From Enterobacter sp. SA187 (GTDB lineage: Bacteria > Pseudomonadota > Gammaproteobacteria > Enterobacterales > Enterobacteriaceae): a stretch of DNA of 64,000 nucleotides. Within the stretch, counting starts at the first letter, position 1. Each line of letters begins with the position of its first letter. The translations under genes were made by a program, and so were the position numbers. Where the stretch lies: the NCBI RefSeq assembly GCF_001888805.2, contig NZ_CP019113.1, positions 3,038,001-3,102,000 on the forward strand. Direction: 5' to 3'. Under the pieces are notes generated by a model. The model was given only the letters and a program-made list of their open reading frames with translations, was not told where the DNA came from and searched no databases. Positions 44,309 through 52,447 of this stretch are shown here, piece after piece.

Positions 44309-44608
44309 AGCTTCTCCATCACCTGTATGTGATCAGAACCTTCAAACAGCGTAGTCGCTTTTTAGGGTTTGTGAGAAATCTCACGGAATGGTCCGCGAGC
44401 CAGAAATCCGACGTAGAACAGAGGAAGGGAGATTACCCTTGCCGTAAAGGCCGTCCGTGGTGAGAGAGGCGTCATCCTGCGCCTGTTACTGCATAATATT
44501 TATCGTAATTATATGTGCCGGAAATGAGTATAGGCCTCAGATCCGGCAGATACAATAGTAAATTCTTAGCAACCTAATCACTGATTTGTAACATAGTTGC
44601 ACGGTGAA
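44309..44608 (-). promoter_or_regulatory. cfa promoter and leader region
   Basis: 300 bases without a gene between punC (end) and cfa (start). On the minus strand TATAAT at 44513-44508 would start transcripts giving a leader of about 190 bases, similar to the long P1 leader of E. coli cfa that is controlled by small RNAs such as RydC. Nothing else is recognised. Confidence 0.5.
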
Positions 44609-45793
44609 CTATGCAGAGGCGGTTTCAGCATTCGCGTCTGTTACACCATGACGCTGCATCCGGTAACCGGCAGCGGCCAGTAACACGGTGATCAGCATTA
44701 CGCTGGTGGTGGTCAACAGCGGCGTGCCGATAAGCGCGGACACTACCAGACTGGCAAGGAAACAGAGCCCCAGTTGCAGGGTATTTTGCAACGCCGCCGC
44801 GCGTCCGGTCGCCTGCGGGAACGGGCGCAGCGCCTGGGCCACCACAATGGGATAGATGGCGCCGTTCGCCATTGCCATCACGCAGAAGGGCACCAGCAGC
44901 GCCGTGAGAGATTGACCCGCCACCAGCCCGGCTATCCAGGTACCCGCCACGCTCAGACCGTAGAACACCAGCAGCCACGGCAGTAACTTTTTACCCTGCC
45001 ACTTTTGCAGCGCCGCGCGGCATCCATAGCCGCCGATCAGAAAGGCGATGGTTTGCGGTACATAGCTCAGGCCAATGGCCGCCGGGCCGTAGCCCATTTC
45101 GCTGAGGATAAAGGGCGAGCCGGTCAGCCAGGCGAAGAAGCTGGCGGAGCAGGCGGCGTAGATCAGCACGTTACCGCGGTAATCCCGGGAACGGAGCAGG
45201 GTGGCAAAGGTCAGCGGCACGTCGCTGCTGGTGGTTTTTTTTACCACCGGCTTCAGGCGCAGCGCGGGCAGCATCAGCACCAGCGTAATGACAAACAGCG
45301 TCATAAAAATCATTTGCCAGGAAAAATGCGCGAGGATCCAGCTGCCCAGCAGCGGCGCAAGGGCCGGAGAGAGACCCACCAGCGGCATAATGGTGGCGAA
45401 GATACGATTAGTGCGGTGCGCCGGATAGTGATCCGTCACCAGCGCCTGCCAGGTGACGGCGGCAGCGCAGACGCCGATCGCCTGGATAAAACGCAGCACC
45501 AGCAGCCAGGTGGCGTCGCGCACCCACAGCATGCCCAGACAGCCGACGGCAAAGAGCGCCAGACCGCTTAACAGCACCGGGCGGCGACCATAAGTATCGG
45601 ACAGCGGACCCCACGCCAGTTGCGCAACCGCAAATCCGGCTAAAAACAGACTCAGGCTGGCGCTGACGGCAGCCGCCGGGGTTTGTAGATCATTCTGAAT
45701 AACGGCGAAGGCGGGTAAATACATATCTGTAGCCAGAAAGCCCAGTACGCTTAACCCCGCCAGCCAGACTAAAAATCCTTTTCCAGGTTTCAT
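44609..45793 (-). CDS. punC: Purine nucleoside MFS transporter PunC (YdhC)
   Basis: 394 aa from the ATG at 45793 (MKPGKGFLVWLAGLSVLGFL), matching E. coli YdhC; the frame stays open 52 codons upstream without conservation. Drug:H+ antiporter-1 type MFS with 12 helices (GFLATDMYLPAFAVIQNDLQ; ALAPLLGSWILAHFSW). In E. coli it supports purine nucleoside uptake under control of PunR, the divergent neighbour. Confidence 0.92.
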   Translation of the reverse strand: MKPGKGFLVWLAGLSVLGFLATDMYLPAFAVIQNDLQTPAAAVSASLSLFLAGFAVAQLAWGPLSDTYGRRPVLLSGLALFAVGCLGMLWVRDATWLLVLRFIQAIGVCAAAVTWQALVTDHYPAHRTNRIFATIMPLVGLSPALAPLLGSWILAHFSWQMIFMTLFVITLVLMLPALRLKPVVKKTTSSDVPLTFATLLRSRDYRGNVLIYAACSASFFAWLTGSPFILSEMGYGPAAIGLSYVPQTIAFLIGGYGCRAALQKWQGKKLLPWLLVFYGLSVAGTWIAGLVAGQSLTALLVPFCVMAMANGAIYPIVVAQALRPFPQATGRAAALQNTLQLGLCFLASLVVSALIGTPLLTTTSVMLITVLLAAAGYRMQRHGVTDANAETASA

Positions 45794-45906
45794 GTCACGT
45801 TCTCTTGTTTTGGCAGGTGAGCAGAGCGGCAGAGTGTAGGGAGTGCAATGACGGTTGTGAAACGCTAATATTTGCACATTGCATTCAAAAAATTTGCAGG
45901 CAGAAC

Positions 45907-46818
45907 ATGTGGTCAGAATATTCACTGGAAGTGGTTGATGCGGTGGCACGAACCGGCAGCTTCAGCGCCGCGGCGCAGGAACTCCACCGGGTCCCATCGG
46001 CGGTTAGCTATACGGTGCGGCAACTGGAAGAGTGGCTGGCGGTGCCGCTGTTTGAGCGCCGTCACCGTGACGTGGTGCTTACCCCGGCCGGGCGCTGGTT
46101 TTTAAAGGAAGGGCGATCTGTTATCAAAAAAATGCAGATCACCCGTCAGCAGTGTCAGCAGATCGCCAACGGCTGGCGGGGGCAGTTATCCATCGCGGTG
46201 GACAATATCGTTAAGCCCGAACGTAGCAGGCAAATGATCGTCGATTTCTACCGCCACTTTCAGGATGTGGAGCTGATCGTCTTTCAGGAAGTATTCAACG
46301 GCGTGTGGGACGCGCTGGCGGATGGCCGCGTGGAACTGGCGATTGGGGCGACCCAGGCGGTGCCGGTGGGCGGGCGCTACGCCTTCCGGGATATGGGGAA
46401 ATTGAGCTGGAAGTGCGTGGTATCCCGTGAACACCCGCTGGCGGCGATGGACGGGCCGCTGAGCGATGACACCTTGCGCAACTGGCCGTCGCTGGTGCGC
46501 GAAGACACCTCCCGCTCGCTGCCGAAGCGTATCACCTGGCTGCTGGATAACCAGCGGCGCATCGTCGCGCCCGACTGGGAATCCTCGGCGGCCTGTCTGT
46601 CGGCGGGATTGTGTATCGGCATGGTACCGGCGCATTTTGCCAGGCCCTGGCTTGATCGCGGAGAGTGGGTGGCGCTGCCGCTTGAAAACCCCTTCCCGGA
46701 CGCCGCCTGTTGCCTGACGTGGCAGCAAAAGGACAATTCGCCCGCCTTAAGCTGGCTGCTCGATTATTTAGGAGACAGCGAGACGCTGAATAAAGAGTGG
46801 TTGCGGGAGCCAGAGTGA
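45907..46818 (+). CDS. punR: LysR-type regulator PunR (YdhB)
   Basis: 303 aa from ATG 45907 (MWSEYSLEVVDAVARTGSFS), the E. coli start. Winged helix (FSAAAQELHRVPSAVSYTVR), then the LysR effector domain. Activates punC in E. coli; the 113-base divergent promoter region (45794-45906) should hold its site. The adjacent purR gene links this locus to purine control. Confidence 0.93.
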   Translation: MWSEYSLEVVDAVARTGSFSAAAQELHRVPSAVSYTVRQLEEWLAVPLFERRHRDVVLTPAGRWFLKEGRSVIKKMQITRQQCQQIANGWRGQLSIAVDNIVKPERSRQMIVDFYRHFQDVELIVFQEVFNGVWDALADGRVELAIGATQAVPVGGRYAFRDMGKLSWKCVVSREHPLAAMDGPLSDDTLRNWPSLVREDTSRSLPKRITWLLDNQRRIVAPDWESSAACLSAGLCIGMVPAHFARPWLDRGEWVALPLENPFPDAACCLTWQQKDNSPALSWLLDYLGDSETLNKEWLREPE

Positions 46819-46834
46819 CTGGCTCCCGGCAGGC

Positions 46835-47860
46835 TTAACGGCGGTAGTCGCGGAACGGGCCGTCGGCGACCGAGCGGCGTTCGATGAGACGCGGGTGCAC
46901 CTCAATGGACTGCGACTCTTCACGCTTGCTGACGATCCTGTCCATCAGCATATTGAAGGCCGTTTCGCCCAGCGAATCTTTCGGCTGGTGAATGGTGGTC
47001 AGCGCCGGAGTGAAGAAACGCGCGTTGCGCACGTTGTCATAACCAATCAGCGACACGTCCTGCGGCACGCGCAGACCCATTTCATCAGCCCCGCAGAGCG
47101 CGCCCATCGCCATCACGTCGCCGCCGCAGAAGACTGCGGTCGGACGATGCGGCTGGGAGAGGATCTGCTGCATGGCGCGGTAGCCGGATTCCGGCTCAAA
47201 GTCGCCCTGCACGATCCAGTTTTCCGGCACCTTAATCAGCGCTTCTTCCATCGCTTTCATAAAGCCCGCCAGACGGCCCGCGCCGGTGTTACGCTCAAGC
47301 GGGCCCGGAATGACGCCGATTTCACGGTGGCCACGTTCGATCAGATAACGGCCCGCCATATAGCCGCCTTCAAAAGCGTTATCGATCACCGAATCGGTAA
47401 AGTCCGCTTTCGCTTCGCCCCAGTCCATCACCACCATCGGGATATGACGGTACTCTTCAAGCATGCGCAACAGCGGGTCCGGGTATTCAGAACACATCAC
47501 CATCAGGCCGTCGACGCGCTTTTGCGCCATCATCGACAGATAAGCGCGCTGCTTTTCCAGGTTGTTCCAGGCGTTGCCGAGGATCAGGGTATAGCCCTTC
47601 TGGAAGCAGTTTTTCTCAACAGCTTCAATGATTTCGGCGAAGTAGGGCGCTTCGCTGCTGGTCGCCAGCAAGCCAATCGACTTGGTATGGTTAACCTTCA
47701 GACTGCGCGCCACCGCGCTTGGGGAATAATGCAGCTCTTTGATGGCTGCCCACACCGCGTTGCGCGTTTCTTCCGCAACAAAACGGGTTTTGTTAATAAC
47801 ATGTGATACGGTTGTAGTGGAAACGTTTGCGCGTTTCGCTACATCTTTAATTGTTGCCAT
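46835..47860 (-). CDS. purR: Purine repressor PurR
   Basis: 341 aa, as in E. coli. LacI family: helix-turn-helix and hinge MATIKDVAKRANVSTTTVSH, then the periplasmic-binding-protein-like effector domain that binds hypoxanthine or guanine as corepressor. Represses purine and pyrimidine nucleotide synthesis genes and itself; two pur boxes are visible, one upstream and one within the coding region. Confidence 0.97.
   Translation of the reverse strand: MATIKDVAKRANVSTTTVSHVINKTRFVAEETRNAVWAAIKELHYSPSAVARSLKVNHTKSIGLLATSSEAPYFAEIIEAVEKNCFQKGYTLILGNAWNNLEKQRAYLSMMAQKRVDGLMVMCSEYPDPLLRMLEEYRHIPMVVMDWGEAKADFTDSVIDNAFEGGYMAGRYLIERGHREIGVIPGPLERNTGAGRLAGFMKAMEEALIKVPENWIVQGDFEPESGYRAMQQILSQPHRPTAVFCGGDVMAMGALCGADEMGLRVPQDVSLIGYDNVRNARFFTPALTTIHQPKDSLGETAFNMLMDRIVSKREESQSIEVHPRLIERRSVADGPFRDYRR
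47819..47834 (-). promoter_or_regulatory. PurR operator O2 (inside purR)
   Basis: On the minus strand ACGCGCAAACGTTTCC contains CGCAAACGTTT, the core of the pur box; it lies in codons about 9-14 of purR, the position of the downstream autoregulatory operator in E. coli. Confidence 0.75.
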
Positions 47861-47904
47861 TAGATCTCACTCCAGACCATATCTTAAACTCCTGATACTT
47901 CTAC

Positions 47905-47920
47905 AGGTAAACGTTTGCCT
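47905..47920 (-). promoter_or_regulatory. PurR operator O1 (upstream of purR)
   Basis: On the minus strand AGGCAAACGTTTACCT, 45 bases before the purR start; matches the pur box and the known E. coli purR O1. Confidence 0.88.
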
Positions 47921-48157
47921 TAAAAAACCCTTCGCACAACATTTTCAGGTTGCGATACGCCGGGAAAACAACACAGGACGTCAGGAGGGGTCAGTGGCCG
48001 GTACACGAATAAATTTAGCGTGGAATTCTGGCTGATCTTGATGAAAAGGGGAAGTCTAAAAATGGTTATCAATCTAAAACAGAGAAGATTTTTGCGTTTA
48101 ACTGTGCAAAAATGAGCAATCTCACTTTTTGTGGGGGTTAACAAAGGAGAAAAAATG

Positions 48158-48247
48158 ATGGATAGCAATCTGAAGTATTCGCTGTTTACTACCGTAATCG
48201 TGCTCAGCCTGATCGTTGCTGGCGCAATGACTGCCGCTTTTAATTGA
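48158..48247 (+). CDS. cydH: Cytochrome bd-I accessory subunit CydH (YnhF)
   Basis: 29 aa, MDSNLKYSLFTTVIVLSLIV then AGAMTAAFN: one membrane helix, same length and layout as E. coli YnhF/CydH, the single-helix subunit found in cytochrome bd-I oxidase. GGAG at 48146-48149 is the ribosome binding site; an ATG one codon earlier (48155) is an alternative start. Between purR and ydhP as in E. coli, and followed by a terminator. Confidence 0.88.
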   Translation: MDSNLKYSLFTTVIVLSLIVAGAMTAAFN

Positions 48248-48255
48248 TCCAGAGC

Positions 48256-48281
48256 AGGGAGAGCGCTCTCCCTCTCTTTTT
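48256..48281 (+). terminator. Terminator after cydH
   Basis: AGGGAGAGCGCTCTCCCT perfect palindrome followed by CTCTTTTT. Confidence 0.8.
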
Positions 48282-48419
48282 CATTCCCGCCGATTGTTAT
48301 CAAATTTGCAATAATCTTTTGTCACTTCATTAACTTCTGTTTTTTTGTGATTAATGTCATGCTTTTGACTTCACCGCGGGGCGCTCTGTACGCCATCGCA
48401 TTACTGGAGTCATGTAATA

Positions 48420-49586
48420 ATGAAGATAAATTTTCCCCTGCTGTCACTGGCAATCGGGGCTTTTGGGATAGGTACAACTGAATTTTCACCCATGGGATTG
48501 CTGCCGGTAATCGCCCGTGGCGTTGACGTCTCGATCCCTGCCGCCGGCATGCTGATCAGCGCCTATGCGATCGGCGTGATGGTGGGCGCCCCCCTGATGA
48601 CGCTGCTGCTGTCGCATCGCGCCCGTCGTAACGCGCTGATCTTCCTGATGGCGATTTTCACCCTCGGTAATGTACTGTCGGCCATTGCGCCGGATTACAC
48701 CACGCTGCTGTTATCGCGCATTATCACCAGTCTTAACCACGGCGCCTTCTTTGGCCTGGGTTCAGTGGTGGCCGCAAGCGTGGTACCGAAACATAAACAG
48801 GCCAGCGCCGTGGCGACCATGTTTATGGGACTGACCATCGCCAATATCGGCGGCGTTCCAGCGGCCACCTGGCTTGGGGAAACCATCGGCTGGCGGATGT
48901 CCTTCCTCGCCACCGCAGGTCTTGGCGTGGTGTCGATGTTAAGCCTGTTCTTCTCCCTGCCGAAGGGCAGCGCGGGCGTGCGTCCGAATGTGCGCCAGGA
49001 GCTGGCGGTGCTGATGCGCCCGCAGGTTTTATCGGCGCTGCTGACCACCGTGCTGGGCGCCGGGGCGATGTTCACCCTTTATACCTATATCTCGCCGGTG
49101 TTGCAGGAGCTGAATCACGCCACGCCATTCTTTGTCACCGCAATGCTGGTGCTGATCGGCGTGGGCTTCTCGCTGGGCAATTACCTGGGCGGCAAGTTTG
49201 CCGATCGTTCCGTCAGCGGCACGCTGAAAGGCTTTCTGTTGCTGCTGATGGTGATCATGCTGGCGATCCCGCTGCTGGTGAAAAGCGATATCGGCGCGGC
49301 CGTGGCGATGGTAGTGTGGGGCGCCGCAACGTTCGCGGTGGTGCCGCCATTGCAGATGCGCGTAATGCGTGTCGCTCATGAAGCGCCGGGGCTGTCTTCG
49401 TCCGTGAATATCGGCGCTTTTAACCTCGGCAATGCGCTGGGCGCGGCGGCAGGCGGCGCGGTGATCTCCGCAGGATTAGGCTACGCCGTTGTGCCGGTGA
49501 TGGGCGCTGTTATTGCGGCGCTGGCGTTGCTGCTGGTGCTGTTTTCCGGGCGCGCCGATGCCCGCCGGGAATGCGTGGCGAACTGA
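48420..49586 (+). CDS. ydhP: MFS transporter YdhP
   Basis: 388 aa (E. coli YdhP 389). AraJ/YdhP-type MFS of the DHA1 group with 12 helices; starts MKINFPLLSLAIGAFGIGTT and includes ARRNALIFLMAIFTLGNVLS. Substrate unknown; relatives export arabinose or drugs. The 54 bases separating it from mepH contain only a terminator; E. coli has sodB here. Confidence 0.92.
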   Translation: MKINFPLLSLAIGAFGIGTTEFSPMGLLPVIARGVDVSIPAAGMLISAYAIGVMVGAPLMTLLLSHRARRNALIFLMAIFTLGNVLSAIAPDYTTLLLSRIITSLNHGAFFGLGSVVAASVVPKHKQASAVATMFMGLTIANIGGVPAATWLGETIGWRMSFLATAGLGVVSMLSLFFSLPKGSAGVRPNVRQELAVLMRPQVLSALLTTVLGAGAMFTLYTYISPVLQELNHATPFFVTAMLVLIGVGFSLGNYLGGKFADRSVSGTLKGFLLLLMVIMLAIPLLVKSDIGAAVAMVVWGAATFAVVPPLQMRVMRVAHEAPGLSSSVNIGAFNLGNALGAAAGGAVISAGLGYAVVPVMGAVIAALALLLVLFSGRADARRECVAN

Positions 49587-49606
49587 TCGTTACTGAGTAA
49601 AAAAGA

Positions 49607-49640
49607 AAAACACCCTGCCAGTCCGGCAGGGTGTTTTTTT
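49607..49640. terminator. Bidirectional terminator between ydhP and mepH
   Basis: ACACCCTGCC-AGTCC-GGCAGGGTGT with A run before and T8 after; it abuts the mepH stop codon. Confidence 0.88.
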
Positions 49641-50482
49641 TAGCGGACGTTTTTCGGCGTCATCACCCGGCGCGCGCCCACATAATGACGCTGCCAGTAA
49701 TCTTCGCTAAGGGAAGTGATTTGAATATCCTGACCACTGCGCGGCGACTGGATGAATTTGCCATTGCCAACGTAGACGCCCACGTGATCGGCGGTGCCGC
49801 GACCCTGCGTGCGGAAGAACACCAGATCGCCCCGTTCCAGCTCGCCCGGGTTGACCGGCGAGGCATCACGCAGGTGATACATTTCATTGGCGGTGCGCGG
49901 GATGCGGAACTTCACCAGATCTTTATAGGCGTAATACACCAGCCCGCTGCAATCAAAGCCGGTACGCGGCGAGGTGCCGCCCCAGTGATAGGGTTTGCCG
50001 ATCTGATTCATTAATGTCGATAACGCCGCCGTCTGGGCCTTTTTAATGCGCACTTTATGCGCGTCTGCCAGGGTAACCGGCTTGCTGCTTTTCACTTTCA
50101 CGCAGTGCTGCTTGCGGCCTTTGCGGGTGGTGCACTTTTCCGTAAAGGTAACGGCGGCAATTTTCCCCGGGCTGGATTTGCTTTTGCGTGAGGCGAGGCT
50201 GCTGGTTTTAGTACCGGATGAGACGCGTTTTGTTCTGCTGGAGGTTTTTTGACTGGCGGAACTGCTGGATGCTTTTTTAGCTATTTTTTTACTGTTGCCA
50301 CTGCTTTTCTTTGTTGTCTTTTGGGTCGTGCTTTGCTTCTTACGGTCGCTGGTTTTCGCCAGATGCGTTTTTTGCACGGCAGAGGGCCGTGCCTGTTCAG
50401 ACGCCTGGCTTAATGGCGCAAACGTCAGCGAAGCAAAAACCAAAGCACAGAGCGTGATCGAGACTTTATTTATCCGCGCCAC
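49640..50482 (-). CDS. mepH: Peptidoglycan DD-endopeptidase MepH
   Basis: 280 aa from GTG at 50482 ((M)ARINKVSITLCALVFASLTF), chosen because it aligns with the E. coli MARIN start and has AGGGGA upstream; the ATG 36 bases earlier overlaps that site. Signal peptide, then about 80 residues of Lys/Ser/Thr-rich low-complexity linker (KKSSGNSKKIAKKASSSSAS), then an NlpC/P60 domain with catalytic TGFDCSGLVYYAYKD and TADHVGVYVGNGKFI. Cleaves D-Ala-mDAP cross-links during wall growth. sodB, normally adjacent in E. coli, is missing. Confidence 0.92.
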   Translation of the reverse strand: MARINKVSITLCALVFASLTFAPLSQASEQARPSAVQKTHLAKTSDRKKQSTTQKTTKKSSGNSKKIAKKASSSSASQKTSSRTKRVSSGTKTSSLASRKSKSSPGKIAAVTFTEKCTTRKGRKQHCVKVKSSKPVTLADAHKVRIKKAQTAALSTLMNQIGKPYHWGGTSPRTGFDCSGLVYYAYKDLVKFRIPRTANEMYHLRDASPVNPGELERGDLVFFRTQGRGTADHVGVYVGNGKFIQSPRSGQDIQITSLSEDYWQRHYVGARRVMTPKNVR

Positions 50483-50810
50483 TGAGCAATCCCCTGATTC
50501 GGGCAGGCATGAAATCATGCGTGCGTGTGATTTTCAAAACTCGTCGATTCTAAAGCATAAAATGCTAAAAAGGTAAGAGCCTTTTTGCATCCTTGCGCTG
50601 TTTCGTTAACAAGCGCAAAAAAAAGCAGCAATTCAGGGAAGGAAACGGTTAAGGCATGAGCGAATCGTTTCGCGCAAACTGATATTCTTAAGGCATCTTT
50701 ATCCGACAGACGATAATATAACGCGTGGTGAACAAAATGTTATTTTCCGTGGGTTGTCTGAACCGCTACAATAAGACGACTGTCGTAGAAGAAGTTAAGG
50801 AAGCAAGACA
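50483..50810. other. Intergenic region mepH-grxD
   Basis: 328 bases between divergent genes. No credible ORF and no trace of sodB is seen. It should contain the mepH and grxD promoters; GATAATATAAC at about 50711 is a possible -10 for grxD, and GAAGTTAAGGAAG precedes the grxD start. Confidence 0.6.
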
Positions 50811-51158
50811 ATGAGCGAGACCATCGAAAAAATCCAGCGTCAAATCGCTGAAAACCCGATCCTGCTGTACATGAAAGGTTCCCCTAAGCTGCCAAGCTGC
50901 GGCTTCTCTGCCCAGGCAGTTCAGGCGCTTTCCGCCTGTGGCGAACGCTTTGCTTATGTTGATATTCTGCAGAACCCGGACATCCGCGCCGAGCTGCCGA
51001 AATACGCCAACTGGCCGACCTTCCCGCAGCTGTGGGTGGATGGCGAGCTGGTAGGCGGCTGCGACATCATCATTGAGATGTACCAGCGCGGAGAACTTCA
51101 GCCGCTGATCAAAGAAACCGCCGCGAAGTACAAAACCGAAGAGCCGGGGGCTGAATAA
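50811..51158 (+). CDS. grxD: Monothiol glutaredoxin GrxD
   Basis: 115 aa, as in E. coli. Thioredoxin-fold monothiol glutaredoxin with CGFS active site (Cys30, LPSCGFSAQA) that binds a [2Fe-2S] cluster with glutathione and BolA and delivers clusters. Other conserved points: WPTFPQLWVDGELVGGCDI. Shares a terminator with the convergent rnt; E. coli has lhr in between. Confidence 0.97.
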   Translation: MSETIEKIQRQIAENPILLYMKGSPKLPSCGFSAQAVQALSACGERFAYVDILQNPDIRAELPKYANWPTFPQLWVDGELVGGCDIIIEMYQRGELQPLIKETAAKYKTEEPGAE

Positions 51159-51167
51159 GCGCAGGCA

Positions 51168-51198
51168 ATAAAAAAGCACCCTCGGGTGCTTTTTTTTA
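51168..51198. terminator. Bidirectional terminator between grxD and rnt
   Basis: AAAAAAGCACCC-TC-GGGTGCTTTTTTTT, perfect stem with A and T runs. Confidence 0.9.
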
Positions 51199-51852
51199 TG
51201 GCTGATTTTCGTCGCCAGGCATCGCCATCGGCCAGCCGCCCAGCCGCTTCCAGCGGTTAACGATCTCGCAGAACAGCAGGGCGGTTTGCTCAGTATCATA
51301 AAGGGCAGAGTGGGCCTGGGTGCTGTCGAAATCCAGACCGGCGGCGGCGCAGGCTTTGGAAAGTACCGTCTGTCCCAGCGCCAGACCGCTCAGTGAGGCG
51401 GTGTCAAAGGTCACAAACGGATGGAAAGGGTTGCGTTTCAGCGAGGCGCGCGCGGCGGCGGCCATCATAAAGCTGTGATCGAAGGTCGCATTGTGGGCCA
51501 CCATGATCGCGCGGCTACAGCCGCTGTCTTTAATGCCTTTGCGCACCATTTTGAAAATCGCATGCAGCGCATCGTGCTCACTGATCGCCCCGCGCAGCGG
51601 GTTAGCAGGATCGATACCGTTGAACGCCAGCGCTTCAGGTTGCAGATTTGCTCCTTCGAACGGCTCAACGTGAAAGTGCAGCGTGCTGTCCGGCATCAGC
51701 CAGCCCTCATCGTCCATTTTTAAGGTAATGGCGGCAACTTCGAGCAGCGCATCGGTTTTGGCGTTAAACCCGGCGGTTTCCACATCAATAACAACAGGGT
51801 AAAAACCACGAAATCGGCCGCACAGACCGGTGAGTTGAGCGTTATCGGACAT
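51196..51852 (-). CDS. rnt: Ribonuclease T
   Basis: 218 aa (E. coli 215). DEDDh 3'-5' exoribonuclease trimming tRNA CCA ends, 5S and 23S rRNA. The first catalytic Asp/Glu are in YPVVIDVETAGFNAKTDALL, the second Asp in MVAHNATFDHSFM and the last His/Asp in STQAHSALYDTEQTALLF. In E. coli it is followed by lhr; here grxD is directly convergent. Confidence 0.96.
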   Translation of the reverse strand: MSDNAQLTGLCGRFRGFYPVVIDVETAGFNAKTDALLEVAAITLKMDDEGWLMPDSTLHFHVEPFEGANLQPEALAFNGIDPANPLRGAISEHDALHAIFKMVRKGIKDSGCSRAIMVAHNATFDHSFMMAAAARASLKRNPFHPFVTFDTASLSGLALGQTVLSKACAAAGLDFDSTQAHSALYDTEQTALLFCEIVNRWKRLGGWPMAMPGDENQP

Positions 51853-51952
51853 CAGGATCTCTTAAGACGGAAAATTGCAGCGCGCATTATGGCAAATTTT
51901 ACGCAAGGATTATACCGCGCAGAAAGAACGGGCGCGGCGCGCCCGTGGGGGA

Positions 51953-52360
51953 TCAGTTGCCCAGACCGCGACCGGCGTCTTTGGCTTCGATCAGTTCGAT
52001 TTTATAACCGTCCGGATCTTCAACGAAGGCGATAACCGTGGTGCCGCCTTTAACCGGGCCAGCTTCACGGGTAACATTGCCGCCATTCTGACGGATACGT
52101 TCGCAGGCTTCAGCCGCGTTATCCACTTCCAGCGCGATATGACCGTAAGCGGTGCCCAGCTCATAGCTGTCGACGCCCCAGTTGTAGGTCAGTTCGATAA
52201 CCGCTTCGTCGCTTTCCGGGCCGTAGCCCACAAATGCCAGCGAGTATTTGTATTCGGTATTTTCACTGGTACGCAGCAGCGTCATGCCCAGCACGTTGGT
52301 GTAGAAGTCGATGGAGCGTTGCAGATCGCCAACACGCAGCATGGTGTGAAGTAAGCGCAT
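51953..52360 (-). CDS. gloA: Lactoylglutathione lyase (glyoxalase I)
   Basis: 135 aa, as in E. coli. Ni2+-dependent isomerase turning the methylglyoxal-glutathione hemithioacetal into S-lactoylglutathione. MRLLHTMLRVGDLQRSIDFY holds the first metal ligand, GHIALEVDNAAEACERIRQN the second. Downstream of nemA as in E. coli, where nemRA-gloA respond together to electrophiles. Confidence 0.97.
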   Translation of the reverse strand: MRLLHTMLRVGDLQRSIDFYTNVLGMTLLRTSENTEYKYSLAFVGYGPESDEAVIELTYNWGVDSYELGTAYGHIALEVDNAAEACERIRQNGGNVTREAGPVKGGTTVIAFVEDPDGYKIELIEAKDAGRGLGN

Positions 52361-52447
52361 AATATCCTCTTAATCAGTTGTTTTGCGTTCCGGTCGTAAA
52401 GCTTTATGCAGTATAGCGGCGGAGTGTCGCCGCTATCAATCAACGGA

